Positions 13,119-25,000 of a stretch of 64,000 nucleotides of DNA are shown piece by piece. Origin of the DNA: Tamarix chinensis (lineage: Eukaryota; Streptophyta; Magnoliopsida; Caryophyllales; Tamaricaceae). Numbering within the stretch: the first letter of the stretch is position 1; each line of letters begins with the position of its first letter. A program made the translations under genes and the position numbers. The stretch spans positions 60,430,023-60,494,022 of the forward strand of contig CM060172.1 in NCBI GenBank assembly GCA_030549775.1, written 5' to 3'. The notes below the pieces were generated by a model, which was not told where the DNA came from, made no database searches, and was given only the letters and a program-made list of their open reading frames with translations.

Positions 13119-14590
13119 TGTAACGCCTCCATTTTCACACCTAAACATTGTTTTAAAAAGGTTATTGAATAAGCTAAATAAAAAATTTAAGGTGTTTTCA
13201 CCACATCTAACATAGAGAAGATACAACTTATACTCAATTTATGACGGATGAAAGGTTAAAAAGTAAGCTTGTATGTCATGATTGGGTGGTGTGCTTGATC
13301 CCAAGGTTACAAAATCTAGTAAAGAAATATAAGAAGAAGAAAAGGCCCGAGAACCTAAGAAAATTGGGCCCCAGACCCCAACTATTATCTAATAACTCTA
13401 ATATTAGTCCAACCCAAATAGAAAGTTATAGAACAACCATTACACCTACATTAAACATCTAAAAAGTGTAGCATCGGCACGATATATGTACTGAGTAAGA
13501 ATAATTTACTAGCACAATAACATGCTCATATATACACATAGATACATGCCGGAAGCAATATAGCATATTGAAGTGGATTTCATAACTACATTTACAACGT
13601 ACCTTACATGGTGTTTAGATCATATTATACGTTCCGCAATATTTATAAAATTCACACTATTTATTACTATTCATATTATTTATAATTACAATTCACACCC
13701 CTCATTACTATTCCTTAGTATTTATGTTATTCAAATATTATTCACACTAGTTTTTACTATTTATTACCATCGTCACCATTCATGCCAAATAGTTAGAATC
13801 ATATAGAATACTGAGAGGGATATGAAACACTTGATATATAATATTGAGCACTTAGGTAATAGAGTTCAAACATTAATGCAAGGTCCACTGATTATTTCGT
13901 TTATTATTTATGTTATCACATAATCCATCACATTTCATATAAATTTTTGCGTGCGCGTGCACACACTGCACGTTATCATACTTTCAACTATATTGAAATG
14001 ACATATTTTTACTTATAACATAAAACACACACATACTTGCAATATAAATTGCTTATTCTTTCCTTTTGCATTTGTGATCGAGTACATATTCAACTTTTGT
14101 TCTCCCATAATCACTTTACTTATCTTATAAATACTATGATTGTCTTTTTAGGTATCCTTTTATCCGTGTCCCTTGAAAAATTGGTTGTGATCCTTGTTAC
14201 ACTGTATAAGGACCATGTTACTCATTAGAAAACTAACTTTAAGTATTTATACCCCTATAGAGTCCATAGGCCAGCCACAGAGTCGAGAGAGGTGGTGTTA
14301 CTAATGGTCTTGATGTTGGTTAGATTATCATACCTTGAAGGTCGTTCCGAGGCTAGACTAAGTTGTGTGTGCAAAATGACCGCAAGTAAATTAGATGTGC
14401 ACGATGACTACGGTTGTGATCATTGCCACAGAAGAAAAGGATCTTATTAATTTCAAATATATAATATTTCACTTTGATTTAATTTTTACCATATAATATA
14501 AATCATAACATTTTTTTATTCAATCATTTTTCAGACGATAACACTTAATATTATAGAAATAATAGTGATAAAGAACTATAACTAAAATAA
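13119..14590 (+). mobile_element. Unit I: 5' part of an LTR-like element, host of the unit C insertion
   Basis: It begins TGTAACGCCTCCATTTTCAC, a near copy of the start of unit G (49,113). The two share the following text, including TACAAC(T)TATAC and the GATGAAA(G/A)(G/T)(T/C)(T/A)AAAAAGTA stretch. Positions 14,030-14,480 are an inverted match to 11,460-11,960 of unit A. Unit C then interrupts it after CATAC (14,591-14,595), and it resumes at 25,001, where the text matches unit G around 50,860-51,060. The five bases before its start are AAATA; I could not find the matching right-hand end. Confidence 0.65.
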
Positions 14591-15260
14591 CATACTGTAA
14601 CACCCCCAAAATTCACTACTGAAAAATTTCATTTTATTAAAAAGAATTAGCGGAAGCAAAATAATAAAACTGTGAATTCTGAGGATATTACCGCCACACT
14701 TAGTACCAGACCAATTCATTCCTACCGTTCTAGTACCAAGTGCTAAGGCTAAAAGAGAAAAATACAACTTACAAGAAACTCAAACCAATGATTAAATCAG
14801 TGTAGTGCATTTAAACATTTTATAAGAGGATAATACATCACTAGTGGTTACAAATCAACAAATACGTTGAAACCATAAATTTTAAAGGTGAAAGAGTACA
14901 GCCCTAGGGTTTATCGGATAGTACCTTACACTCTTTTCCGAGAGCCCACTTGAATAGCACCTGAGAATGACCTGCAAGAGACACTGCCCATTGAATAGGT
15001 AGGGGCCCCAAGAATGGAACCCTTCAGTACTACGATACTGAGTAACCCTTTAAATCATACTTAACAGCAGGCCCGCAATGCAACACATGATACTACATAC
15101 ATACATAATAAAAGGTAAATACTTAATGTCCACATTTATACAACCACATACTTAACAAATCAATCAGATATTAATAGGCCATAGAGAACCATCGATACTT
15201 CTGGGCCTTAAGCCCTTAGTCCATCATTATCAATCATATCGGATTATAATTATCTGTGTG

Positions 15261-15610
15261 AGTGCGGGAACCCCACTATTATTCTCTGGTGGACCAGTCA
15301 TGTAGGGCAAAACGCTCCTACCCACTATTATTCGGCAGTGGACCGGTCTGGCCCTGACTCACATGGTATTCCACTATAAGTGATTAGTATTTTTCCATAA
15401 ATTATTCACAGCCAAATCAAATTTATTGAGCTCGGGACCCCCACCATTCTAGCCGGTGGATTAGAATATAAATATACATCACCCAGGGCAACACATCCTG
15501 GGCCACCATTATATCCGGTGGATCGGTACTCATAAACATCATCCAGGGCAAAACATCCCGGGCCACTATTATATCCGGTGGATCGGTACTCGTAATATAA
15601 TTCGACTGGG
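15261..15610 (+). repeat. CCGGTGGACCGG sub-repeat array of unit C
   Basis: Five or so modules of about 50 bp carry CCACTATTAT, GGTGGACCGGT or GGTGGATCGGT and CAGGGCAAAAC. They sit in two super-blocks, the first opening GTGCGGGAACCCC and the second GAGCTCGGGACCCCC, each closing with a CGACTCA...TTTCACT-like stretch. It is more diverged than the copy in unit D. Confidence 0.8.
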
Positions 15611-16349
15611 CCCGACTCATTAATCTTTCACTTTAACGATTAGTGTTTCCCCCTTTTTAATCAGCACATTAGTTCCATTTATTTGCCTCGATATGGAGAT
15701 TAAGATCCCTGGACACAAAGGTACACCGGTTGCACTGGTGCATAAAAACTACTCGGTACCCTTCAACTATCAACCCAGGGACGCAAAGGTACCCTGGTCG
15801 TAGTGGTGCATAAAGCTAACTCACTACCCTACCGACAAGGACACCTAATTCATAAGTATGCATACCCCCTAACTAAGTCCGTAGAGTTATATAGAGTAGA
15901 TATAAGGTCTGGCTGGGGCACAAAGGCACACCAGCAAATACCATAATAATCGTGGGCTAAACCACGTCTTTAGGGTAGCGACCCCTAAAGAGCCACCATT
16001 CCCGATCTCGAGGTCTTTCACTTTAAGTATTAGTGTCTTAATTAAGATGATCACAAAAGCACAATAATCAGATAATTATTCACTTTTAATCGTTCGGATA
16101 TCATCAGATATTTCTTATTCAAATGGTTGTCCAAGGTAACACAGAAGAATCGTTAAGGCCATCCTAATATTATCTAATTTCAAATTAGAATTCGTTCTCG
16201 TGATACTTACTAATTATCAAATACTCTTACCTCGCTAATCAACGTTATTTGAGTCATATTACGAAATTCCACAATCACAACGACATGTTAGATACAAATT
16301 ACTCATTTACCTTTTACATAATTGTTAAGTCATTCCTTCCTTACTTGAA

Positions 16350-17642
16350 AAATTACCATATTACCCTCATACTTACCAAGTTACCCCTTACTCGATTTAG
16401 GTTACCAAGTTATCTCCCATACTTATTAGGTCACTAATCCCCCTTCATAACTGCTACACTTAATAATTTTCTATTTGGTTGGTTGGATTACTATTTTGCC
16501 CTTTTTCCTTTATTAAAATTAATAAATTGCCATTGAGTTGGTTAGATTACCAAATTATCCTTCTCTGTTATCCTAATTACCAAATTACCCCTTTAGTCGG
16601 TTAAATTACCAAATTTTCCTTCTTTGTGATCATAACTACCAAACTACCCTTCTCCATTATCAAAATTACCAAATTGCCCTTTAGTTGGTTAAATTACCGA
16701 ATTGCCCTTTTATATGATCACAATAACCAAACTACCATTCTCCATTATCAAAATTACCAAATTACCCTTTAGTTGGTTAAATTACCAAATTACCCTTTTT
16801 ATGATCAAAATTACCAAACTACCCTTCTCCATTATCAAATTTACCAAATTACCCTTTAGTTATTTCAATTACCAAATTGCCCTTATCTATTATTATAATT
16901 ACCAAGTTACTGCTTTTCGATTTCCACTTTACCCCTTTTATTTACAAAATTACCATTTTACCCTTTTACTATAAAATTACCATTTTGACCTTTACTTATG
17001 AAATTGCCATTTTGCCATTTAATTACAAATTACTAATTTACCCTTTAACTACTATTTTATCCTCTATCCACAAAATTACCATTTTGCCCCTTTACTTTCA
17101 AAATCACCATTTTACCCCCTACTTCCAAAATTATCAATTTACCTCTTACTTCCAAAATTACCAACTTACCCCTTACTTCCAAGATTTCCACTTTACCCCT
17201 TTTTTATTTACAAATTACCACCTTACCTTTTTCACTTATAAATTACTGTTTTACCCTTTAATTACACAATTACCATTTTACCTTTATTCACAAAAATTAC
17301 CATTTTACCCCTTTATTCACAAATTACCATTTTGCCCCTTTACTTCCAAAATTACCATTTTACCCCTTTTCATTTACAAATTACCACCTTACCCTTTTTA
17401 CTTCCAAAATTGTCATTTTATCCCTTACCTCCAAAATTACCAATTTATCCTTTTACTTACACATTTACCATTTTACCCTTGCCTCCAAATTTACCATTTT
17501 ACCCCTTTATCTCCAAAATTACCATTTTATCTTTTAATTCCAAAATTACCCTTTTACCATTTAATTACAAAATTACCACTTTGCCCTTGCCTCCAAAATT
17601 ACCATAATACTCTTTTTAATTAAAAATTACCATTTTGCCCCT
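16350..17642 (+). repeat. Minisatellite of AATTACCATTTTACCCCTTT-type units in unit C
   Basis: About 1.3 kb is built from roughly 20-bp units reading AATTACCA(T/A)(T/A)TT(A/G)CCC plus a short linker. The left third (about 16,560-16,900) shows a longer order of about 100 bp in which CTCCATTATCAAAATTACCA and TTAGTTGGTTAAATTACC alternate; the right part has the short unit only. The 248-residue frame with a repeated QNYHFTPF-like phrase is simply this repeat translated and is not a gene. Confidence 0.9.
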
Positions 17643-18299
17643 AGTACACAACTTATATCAACTTATCATTACTACATAAAATATTAATATTAATACATCA
17701 TCAACAACTCTTATATTTAATATACTATTATTAGAACCCCTATATATATATTAGGCCATATTCTTGTACAATATACATTACTAAAATACCCCTAAGGCTC
17801 ACAAAATATTAACCATGCATTAAAGATCACAATACCATAATACAACATGGATAATACTTAACATTTTCATTAACAACCAAACTCTTACCTTAAATAATAT
17901 TTCCATACAAACCTAACATGCTTCTTTTAATCCAACATCACAAGAAACTACGCATATGATATTAAACAATATATATTAAGCATAATAACATATTAAAAAT
18001 CCTAATGTGCTAACATACGTTAATCCATACGTTTAAGTGGGATTTAATGGTTACCTTGATTCCTGAAAAAACGAACCTTATCGGTATTTCGGTTAAAGGT
18101 TCAAGCTTTGATTATCAAAACCAATACCTAAAAATAATATCAAGGTTTATTATGTTAGAAATCATAAAAATCAAAGTATAAAACTTTATAACGCTTAATT
18201 AATTAAAAGCTTGAATTAAAATATTATTATACCTTAAAAATTATTACCCAACTAAATCAAGAAAGGCAACAACTCATATTGCTCATGCAACATGAGCTG

Positions 18300-19302
18300 T
18301 ATGCAAAGAAAGGAGGAGGAGGGGGCTCGAAGGTGGTGAAAAGGGGAGAAATGGGCTATTTTCGGGTTAGTGGTTTGGGGCTCGAAAAGAAGGTGGTTGG
18401 GGGAGGATTTAGGGCAAAGGAAGGGTGTAGAGATGGAGAGGGGGTGTAAGTGGTGGTCAGTGATGGGTTGAAAGCGGCTAAGGGCGGCGGTCGAGGAGGG
18501 AGTCGAAATGGGGGCTAATAAGGAAGGAAAAGGGGGAGGGAAAATGAAGGCTTTTGGGTGGTGGTTTGGGCCAAATGAGGATTGGGGTTGGTAGAAGGGG
18601 TTGCAGGGATTAATGTGGTTGCTCAGGCCTTGGCAGAAGCGGCGGGACGGTGGCGGATCGGGGCGGTACAGGGTGGTTGCCGAGAAGGGATGGAAAGAAG
18701 AGAGGAGGAAGAAGGAGGTTGTGGGGTGGCTTAAGGGGTGATGTGGTCATTTAGGGGTGAGGTAGAGGGTGGCATGGGGTGGTGCAGGTGGCTGTTGAGG
18801 TGACGACAGCGGCAGAGCGGGGGCGGCGAAGCAAAAATAGGGTGAGAGAGGGGAGGAGAAGAAAGGGAGAGAAAAGAGGTCGGGGCATCATATGGAGCTC
18901 GAGAACAAATGCAGAATGGGGCAGGGAAGGAAGAAGAAAAATAAGAGGAAGAGAGAGGAGGAAATAGGGTGGCTCGAGGGTGGTAGGGGAATGGGGGTTG
19001 CAGGGAGAGGGAGGAGAAGAAAGGTATGGAAATGGCAGGGAGAGGGAGAGGGAGAGATGGTGGGGATGGTATGGCAGGAAAACGACAAGAGGGAGATAGG
19101 GGGAAGCAATAGGGGAGAGGGAGTTGCAGGTCGGGTGGCAGAGATGGCGGGGGTCGGGAATTTCACCGGGGAAAATGGGAGAAGAAGAAAGAAAGGAGAA
19201 AGAAGAGTCGGGGGCTGGGTGCGTGCATGCAGGCCAACGTAGGGAAAAGGGTGCGGGCCGACTCAGTTGGGGGAGAAGGGGAAAGAAAGAAAAGAGGGAG
19301 GC
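18300..19302 (+). other. Purine-rich block of unit C, target of unit D
   Basis: The plus strand is dominated by GGGAGGG, GAAGAAG and GGTGGC runs. It continues beyond unit D from 24,496 to about 24,670. It corresponds to the pyrimidine-rich blocks of minus-strand units at 5,960-7,100 and 34,620-35,600. Arg/Gly/Glu-rich frames are composition artefacts. Confidence 0.65.
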
Positions 19303-22300
19303 TGTAGCACCCCCAAAATTCAGTCCTGAAAATTTTTTTTTTTAAAGAATAAAGCGGAAGCTAAGATAGAATTTGGGGAATATTACCGCCACATCTAGCA
19401 CAAGATAAATGTCTACCATCTATCTCATGCTAGATGCAAGGCTAAACTTGTCAAACAAAATTTCAAACATCTATGTCGTGAGGATAAACTCCCACAAGGA
19501 GATATCCATAGGTAGATGGCAAGTGAATATTTTCACTGAATAAAATCATCGCTGAAAGAATCAGCGGAACCTGTGAAATAAATCCGAATATTAAAAGCTT
19601 ATCAAAGTACGAGAAAATTAAAAGACAATTACAAAATCCTTAAATTTTATATACAATACTTGAAACTTCCAAAAATAAATACAGTTAAACTAGACAAATC
19701 CCGATAGATTAAATTCCGGATTGCCTACTTTCTCAAACCAAGCCTTCCACCCAAATAAAATATCCGATCTCAAACCTGCACAAGAAGTCTGCTCCCCACC
19801 ATTAGTGGATCATCACAGGACCCATTCAACCAAGGTAGTATCAGTACGGGTCCAATACTGAGTAAATCTCACTGCCCTATCCTATGGGAGAGACGTGAAG
19901 TATAACATCAAGCGCATATTGAATCATGTTGCATTACGTTGATACAATATTATGCATACTCAATACCCACATCATAAGCCCTACCATACACATATAATAA
20001 CATGCGAAACATATGTAACATCTTAAACCGATAAGAGATTGAGATAAACCAACTAGGCATTTATGGATAATGTTAAACCAACCAACCGGGCATTTTTGGA
20101 CAACGCCAAACCAAACCAAGCCGAATCAGGCATTTATCAAGCGGGCATTTATGAGCGATGCCGAACCAACCCAATTGGGCATTTAGCCTCACGGACATTA
20201 CTTAGGGACATGTCCAGCCCCAGTCGAGTAGACTCATTCTTTAGATCTTTGGTAATTATAGTTGATTCACATCATAGTCTTTATCAATTCATGTGAGTGC
20301 GGGAACCCCACTATTATAGCCGGTGGACCGGTCATGCAGGGCAAAACGCACCTGGCCACTATTATAGCCGGTGGACTGGTCATGCAGGGCAAAACGCTCC
20401 TGGCCACTATTATTCGCCAGTGGACCGGTCTGTCCCCGACTCACATGATGTTTCACTGTAATTACTTTGTGTCTTTCCCATATCTTATCATTATTACGTT
20501 CGGTTTGTTGAGCACAAAATCCCCCACTATTATAGCCGATGGACCGGAAATCATGCAAGGCAAAACGCGCCCGACCACTATTATAGTCGGTGGACCGGTC
20601 ATGTAGGGTACCTCAGCCCTAACCACTATTATTCGCTGGTGGACCAGTCTGGGTCCGGCTCAACATCTTCCTCTTTAAGTGATTAGTGTCTTAACATATC
20701 TTATTTGAAAGTATTTTACCCTTGACATGCATGGCTAACTATATCTACACTTATCCTCCCAGGAGGGCCCGTCCCATATCTTGGGACTCTGGCGCCCCTT
20801 ATCACACCTCGATATCCATTCCCTTTTACACTTACACATAATGAAAACCAACTCCTAAGGGTGTGGGGTAAGGCCCAACACCTCGTGACATCAGACTCCA
20901 CCCGCTATTAGCCTCTAGGGTTTCCCTTGAAACCCTAATTGGACCTATGTGGCCCAACTTCTTCTTACTTCACTACCATTAATTCATTTATCCTCAAACA
21001 CCTCATCTCATTTAGGTTCAATCCCAAATCATATCGCTTTACCCATCGATTCCACCTATGACCCTAACACTCTAGTTGGCCACTTCAACCCTAGTACATT
21101 TCTTCTCCCACAAGTAACCTCTCCTTTTCACCCAATATTTCTTCTCTCCCATAACACCCATAATCATTCCTTATAACATAAACTCTCACTCTCGACCTGC
21201 ACCTCACTCACCCTTAATCATTTTTACTTTTGCCTTTTTTTTAGATCACTAATTCTTCCCAAAACCTTAATCGGGTCCCTTACACTCCCCTTTAGCAACT
21301 CACTTCCCATTTATTTCTTTTTTTTTCTTTTCATCTCCATGTCATAATAATAATCACCCTAGCATGTATGTCCTAGAGGGTTACATCATGTCACAGCACA
21401 TCATAATCACCACATATGGATATCACATTCATGTCATAAGAAAAACACATACCACATACCTTAACTCCAAGATGCGCTACACATAAAACACGTTAAGGAT
21501 AATCATGTGATACACAATAGGACATGGTATATATACAAAGCATCCAAGGCATGCAAGTCACATGACACGTAGGGACCTTCGCCACATCCTTACGAAACAC
21601 CCATAAGTAGAGGTAAGTAGAGACTTACCTGGATCCGAAGCTAGCTAAGCGAGATAAGAGGGAGAGAGAGATCACTAGTTCGAGGATCCATAATAAAGCT
21701 TTCCTAGATTGCCGATAGATTTCGAAAACTAAGTTAGAAACTATCCTATCGATCAATAATTTCAACTATTGTAATTTAATCGATACAAAGAGACACAAAC
21801 TATTTTTCTTGGAAAACGTGTCCAAAACTTATGACTTAAAAACATAGCTCTATTAAGATTTAAGATTAAATATAAATCAAAACGGATTAATAAAAATACA
21901 CTTAGGACATTTCAAATTAATTTGGAAAGCCCAAGAAAGATAATCGATTATAAGTTAATTTATCGAAAATAACTTATTTATTAGGTTTTACAACTAAATA
22001 GGTAACCCAACCATTTTCATAGAACCAAATCCAAACCGATTAGATTAAAACATAATTTAAATGATTTAAAACCCAAAGATAAAAATCTATTAGATAAAAG
22101 ATGCATAACAAAACTCAATTTTATAAAATCATCCCCGAACATTAGGGTTTTTAATGCCTAAACTACGAATCGACCAAATCACTTCGATTAACTCAAATTG
22201 ATAGTTTTAAAACACGATTAAACAAGTTTTAGATGAATCCAGATAATCAATTCAACAAAACAATCTTCCGATTAACCAATTCCAGACAATCCATTTTCAA

Positions 22301-24490
22301 AATTAGGGTTTTAAAGCTAACGACACAAACTCAGGTAATTCAAATCAATTAATTCCAATTAAAGGTATTGGAATACAATTAGGATCATTTCAACTACTTC
22401 TATAAATTTAATTTTAGAAAAACAACTACACAATTAACCAATTTCATAATCTCACTTGAAATCTAGGGTTTTAGGCTCGAAAATACAATTCGGTTGAATT
22501 ATATTAATTCAATCAAATTGAAAGTTTAGAAATGCAATTAAACACATTTTATAACATATCAAATAATCAATTACTCAAAACCAATAAAAGAAATACACAA
22601 TTTAGCACAATTAGGGTTTTTGAGCCCGGAACGCAAATCTGATCAATTCTTGCCAAAACATATCGATTGACAGTTCAGAAATATAATTAAACATATTCTA
22701 ATGTAATTTATATAGTCAATTGAATAAAATAACCCGATTACACAATCCAATTTAAACCCGCGGGAGTTTTGACCTAAAAATCCAATTCCGATGAATTTCG
22801 CACAATTTTCCCAAATCAACACTTCCAATATAAAATTAAATACATTCTAAACGATATTATAAAATCAATTGAGCGGAACGACTCAATTATGCGACCCAAT
22901 TTTATCACATGAATTTTGACCTAGAAATCAAATTCCAATAAATTCTGCATAAATTTCTCAAATTGACGATTCCAACATGAAATTAGATACATTTTAAAAT
23001 ATATTGTATAATCAATTTACCCAAAATAGCTAAATCGGACGAATCCGAAAAATTCGGGCATAACCCAGCCAAAAATCCAATTTTCTAAATTTCCAACATA
23101 AACCATAGAATTAACATATCTAAATCAATCTCACAGCACATATATACATAACCAAACAGTTAATTTAGCTTATCACAAGCTAAATCATACTCAATTAATC
23201 AAATCTATATTAGGGTTTTCAGAAATTTATACCTACAAAAATCAACAAAATCGGGGCAAAGGAAGGCCAGTGGTGGCTCGCCGGTGGTCAACGAGGCTCG
23301 CCGGTGACCAGGCGGTGGCGCGAGCTGCGCGGCTCATCCCTGCTATGGTCGCAGGCTCGCAGTTGCTGCTGCGGGTGGCTCTGTTTCAGTTGCTGTTGCG
23401 GCTGCTACTTGATGTGGCTCCCGCGCGACGTCGGTCGTAGGTTGGAGGTCGGCCGGCGACGGCTGGAGGTCGGCTAGCAAGGAGGAGGAGGTGAGGGAGG
23501 CTAGGGTTTCGGGGCGCAGGGAACAGGGAGAAAGGGAACCGAGAAAGGGAAAGATAAGGGAAAGGAGAGAAGAGGAAAAAGGAAAAGAAGAGGGGGGTCG
23601 GGGGTCCCGACGGGTTTGGGCTTCTCTTTTTTTTTTTAATACACATATAAAATAAAATACTAAATGTTTAAAAATTATTATTGGAAGATTTTAACTAAAA
23701 TTCATTAAACGAAAAATTATTTCGCAAGGTTCCGAAATGTTAAGATTAATAAAAGAACTATATAAAGAATTTCATAAACATTTTCGAAAGAATTTACCAA
23801 CGAATGAAAAATTTATATTATTTACGAAAATACATTATAAGACCTCGAAAAATTATTTAAAAACATATAATAAAATATTTAAATCAAATTCTAATAAACT
23901 GAGACTAATTTAAATAATTTTCGAAATTGGTTTTCCGTAAATCAAAAAGCATAAAACAGAAGAAAATGAATTTCGGAAAGAAATTTATAAATAATCTCCA
24001 AAAAAATCTTTTTAATTTAAACTTTCCAAAAATATTAACGTTTCCTTGAAACGAACAAATTTAAAATCGGGAAATATTTTCCACGGATAGAATTAGTAAA
24101 ATAAATTTAACTATTTAAACAGAATTTCCATAATATGAATAATATATTTCGTTAACGAATTATAACTCCAAATTAAAGTCAAAATCACACGACAAAGTTA
24201 TAATAAAAAACGAATCTAAAATATTAAAAATAAAAATACGAGAAAGAACGGAAATACATATTTTTAACCGAAAATCGAATTCATAATTATATAATAAAAT
24301 CATTGTCGTGAACGAATTTATCTAGAATGGTTCACAACGACAACGATTAATTAAATTCAAATATGAATTCGAATCGTCGATAAATCCATAAAACAAATCA
24401 AAATTAAAATAATTAATTGCTTACATTAAATTACGCTAATAAAATCATTAAACTTAATAAATTTGGATTTTAAAAATACGGGGTATTACA
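19303..24490 (+). mobile_element. Unit D: 5.2-kb LTR-like non-coding element (probable solo LTR) nested in unit C
   Basis: It starts TGTAGCACCCCCAAAATTCA and ends ACGGGGTATTACA. The flanks 19,298-19,302 and 24,491-24,495 are both GAGGC, and the purine-rich host text reads through once the insert is removed. The length is 5,188 bp, nearly the same as uninterrupted unit C. It has the GCGGAAGC and TTACCGCCACA boxes, a TACTGAGTAA box near 19,855, a clean sub-repeat array (20,293-20,650), a GC-rich segment about 23,260-23,620, and an 850-bp AT-rich tail with many CGAAA words. The tail keeps more CG dinucleotides than the other units, consistent with a younger insertion. No coding domain is visible. 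Confidence 0.88.
20293..20650 (+). repeat. CCGGTGGACCGG sub-repeat array of unit D
   Basis: This is the cleanest copy of the array. Modules of about 50 bp carry CCACTATTATAGCCGGTGGA, CCGGTCATGCAGGGCAAAAC and GC(T/A)CCTGG, and end in two super-blocks closing with CCCGACTCACATG and CGGCTCAACATC. Several modules are nearly identical, which suggests recent homogenisation or youth. Confidence 0.85.
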
Positions 24491-25000
24491 GAGGCAGTCG
24501 GGCTCGCGCGAAGGAGAGGAAGAAGAATGGACCAGCGGCCCAACGCGCAAGAGGGAGGCAAGGCAGACCAAGGTTGGCGGCCCAAGGAAAGAAAAGGAAA
24601 AAGAAATAAAAGAGACAAAGGAGAAAGGAGAAAAAGGAGAAGGAAAAAGGAAAAAGAAAAGGGAAAATGGGGGCAATTAAAAATAATTTAATTTATAAAA
24701 TAACAAAATACAATTTTTATAGGTAATAAATTTATTTAATAATTCAATTTAATATAATTAAAATATAAGGTTTAAAAAGGATAATTTTAGTAAAATAATG
24801 GTTTGAAAAATTATTTAAATAATAAGAGTGTGATAAAATAATCTAATATTTATTTTAATTTATTAAATATTTATACCCAATTTTATATACTCAAAAATCC
24901 ATAAAATAATTAAATTAAATAGATTTAAAGGCTAATCTATCCCAAATAAAATTTATTTATTAAATTATAGGCTTTTGAAATTTCGGGGGATTACACATAC

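Larger units (their letters stand above)
14596..24995 (+). mobile_element. Unit C: LTR-like non-coding element (probable solo LTR), interrupted by unit D
   Basis: It starts TGTAACACCCCCAAAATTCA and ends AAATTTCGGGGGATTACA. The flanks 14,591-14,595 and 24,996-25,000 are both CATAC. Removing unit D and its 5-bp duplication leaves about 5.2 kb. From 5' to 3' it has a GCGGAAGC box and TTACCGCCACA box in the first 110 bp, a TACTGAGTAA box near 15,045, the CCGGTGGACCGG sub-repeats, the CTCGAGGTCTTTCACTTTAA box near 16,006, a 1.3-kb minisatellite, a purine-rich block, and an AT-rich tail. No retroviral-type coding frame is present. The exact duplication and TG...CA ends point to an LTR; the lack of an internal domain points to a solo LTR. 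Confidence 0.85.

Noticed and set aside
16877..17623. 248-codon open frame with a repeated QNYHFTPF-like phrase
   Set aside because: It is the AATTACCATTTTACCCC minisatellite read in one frame; other frames are open too and no domain is present.
18779..19345. Arg/Gly/Glu-rich frames in the purine-rich block
   Set aside because: Same composition artefact on the other strand; the frames also run across the boundary of unit D.
20293..20650. CRISPR-like array
   Set aside because: The modules are contiguous tandem repeats without unique spacers, in a plant genome.
14596..24995. Reading units C and D as the two LTRs of one full-length retrotransposon
   Set aside because: D lies inside C, and each has its own exact but different 5-bp duplication; there is no polyprotein between them.
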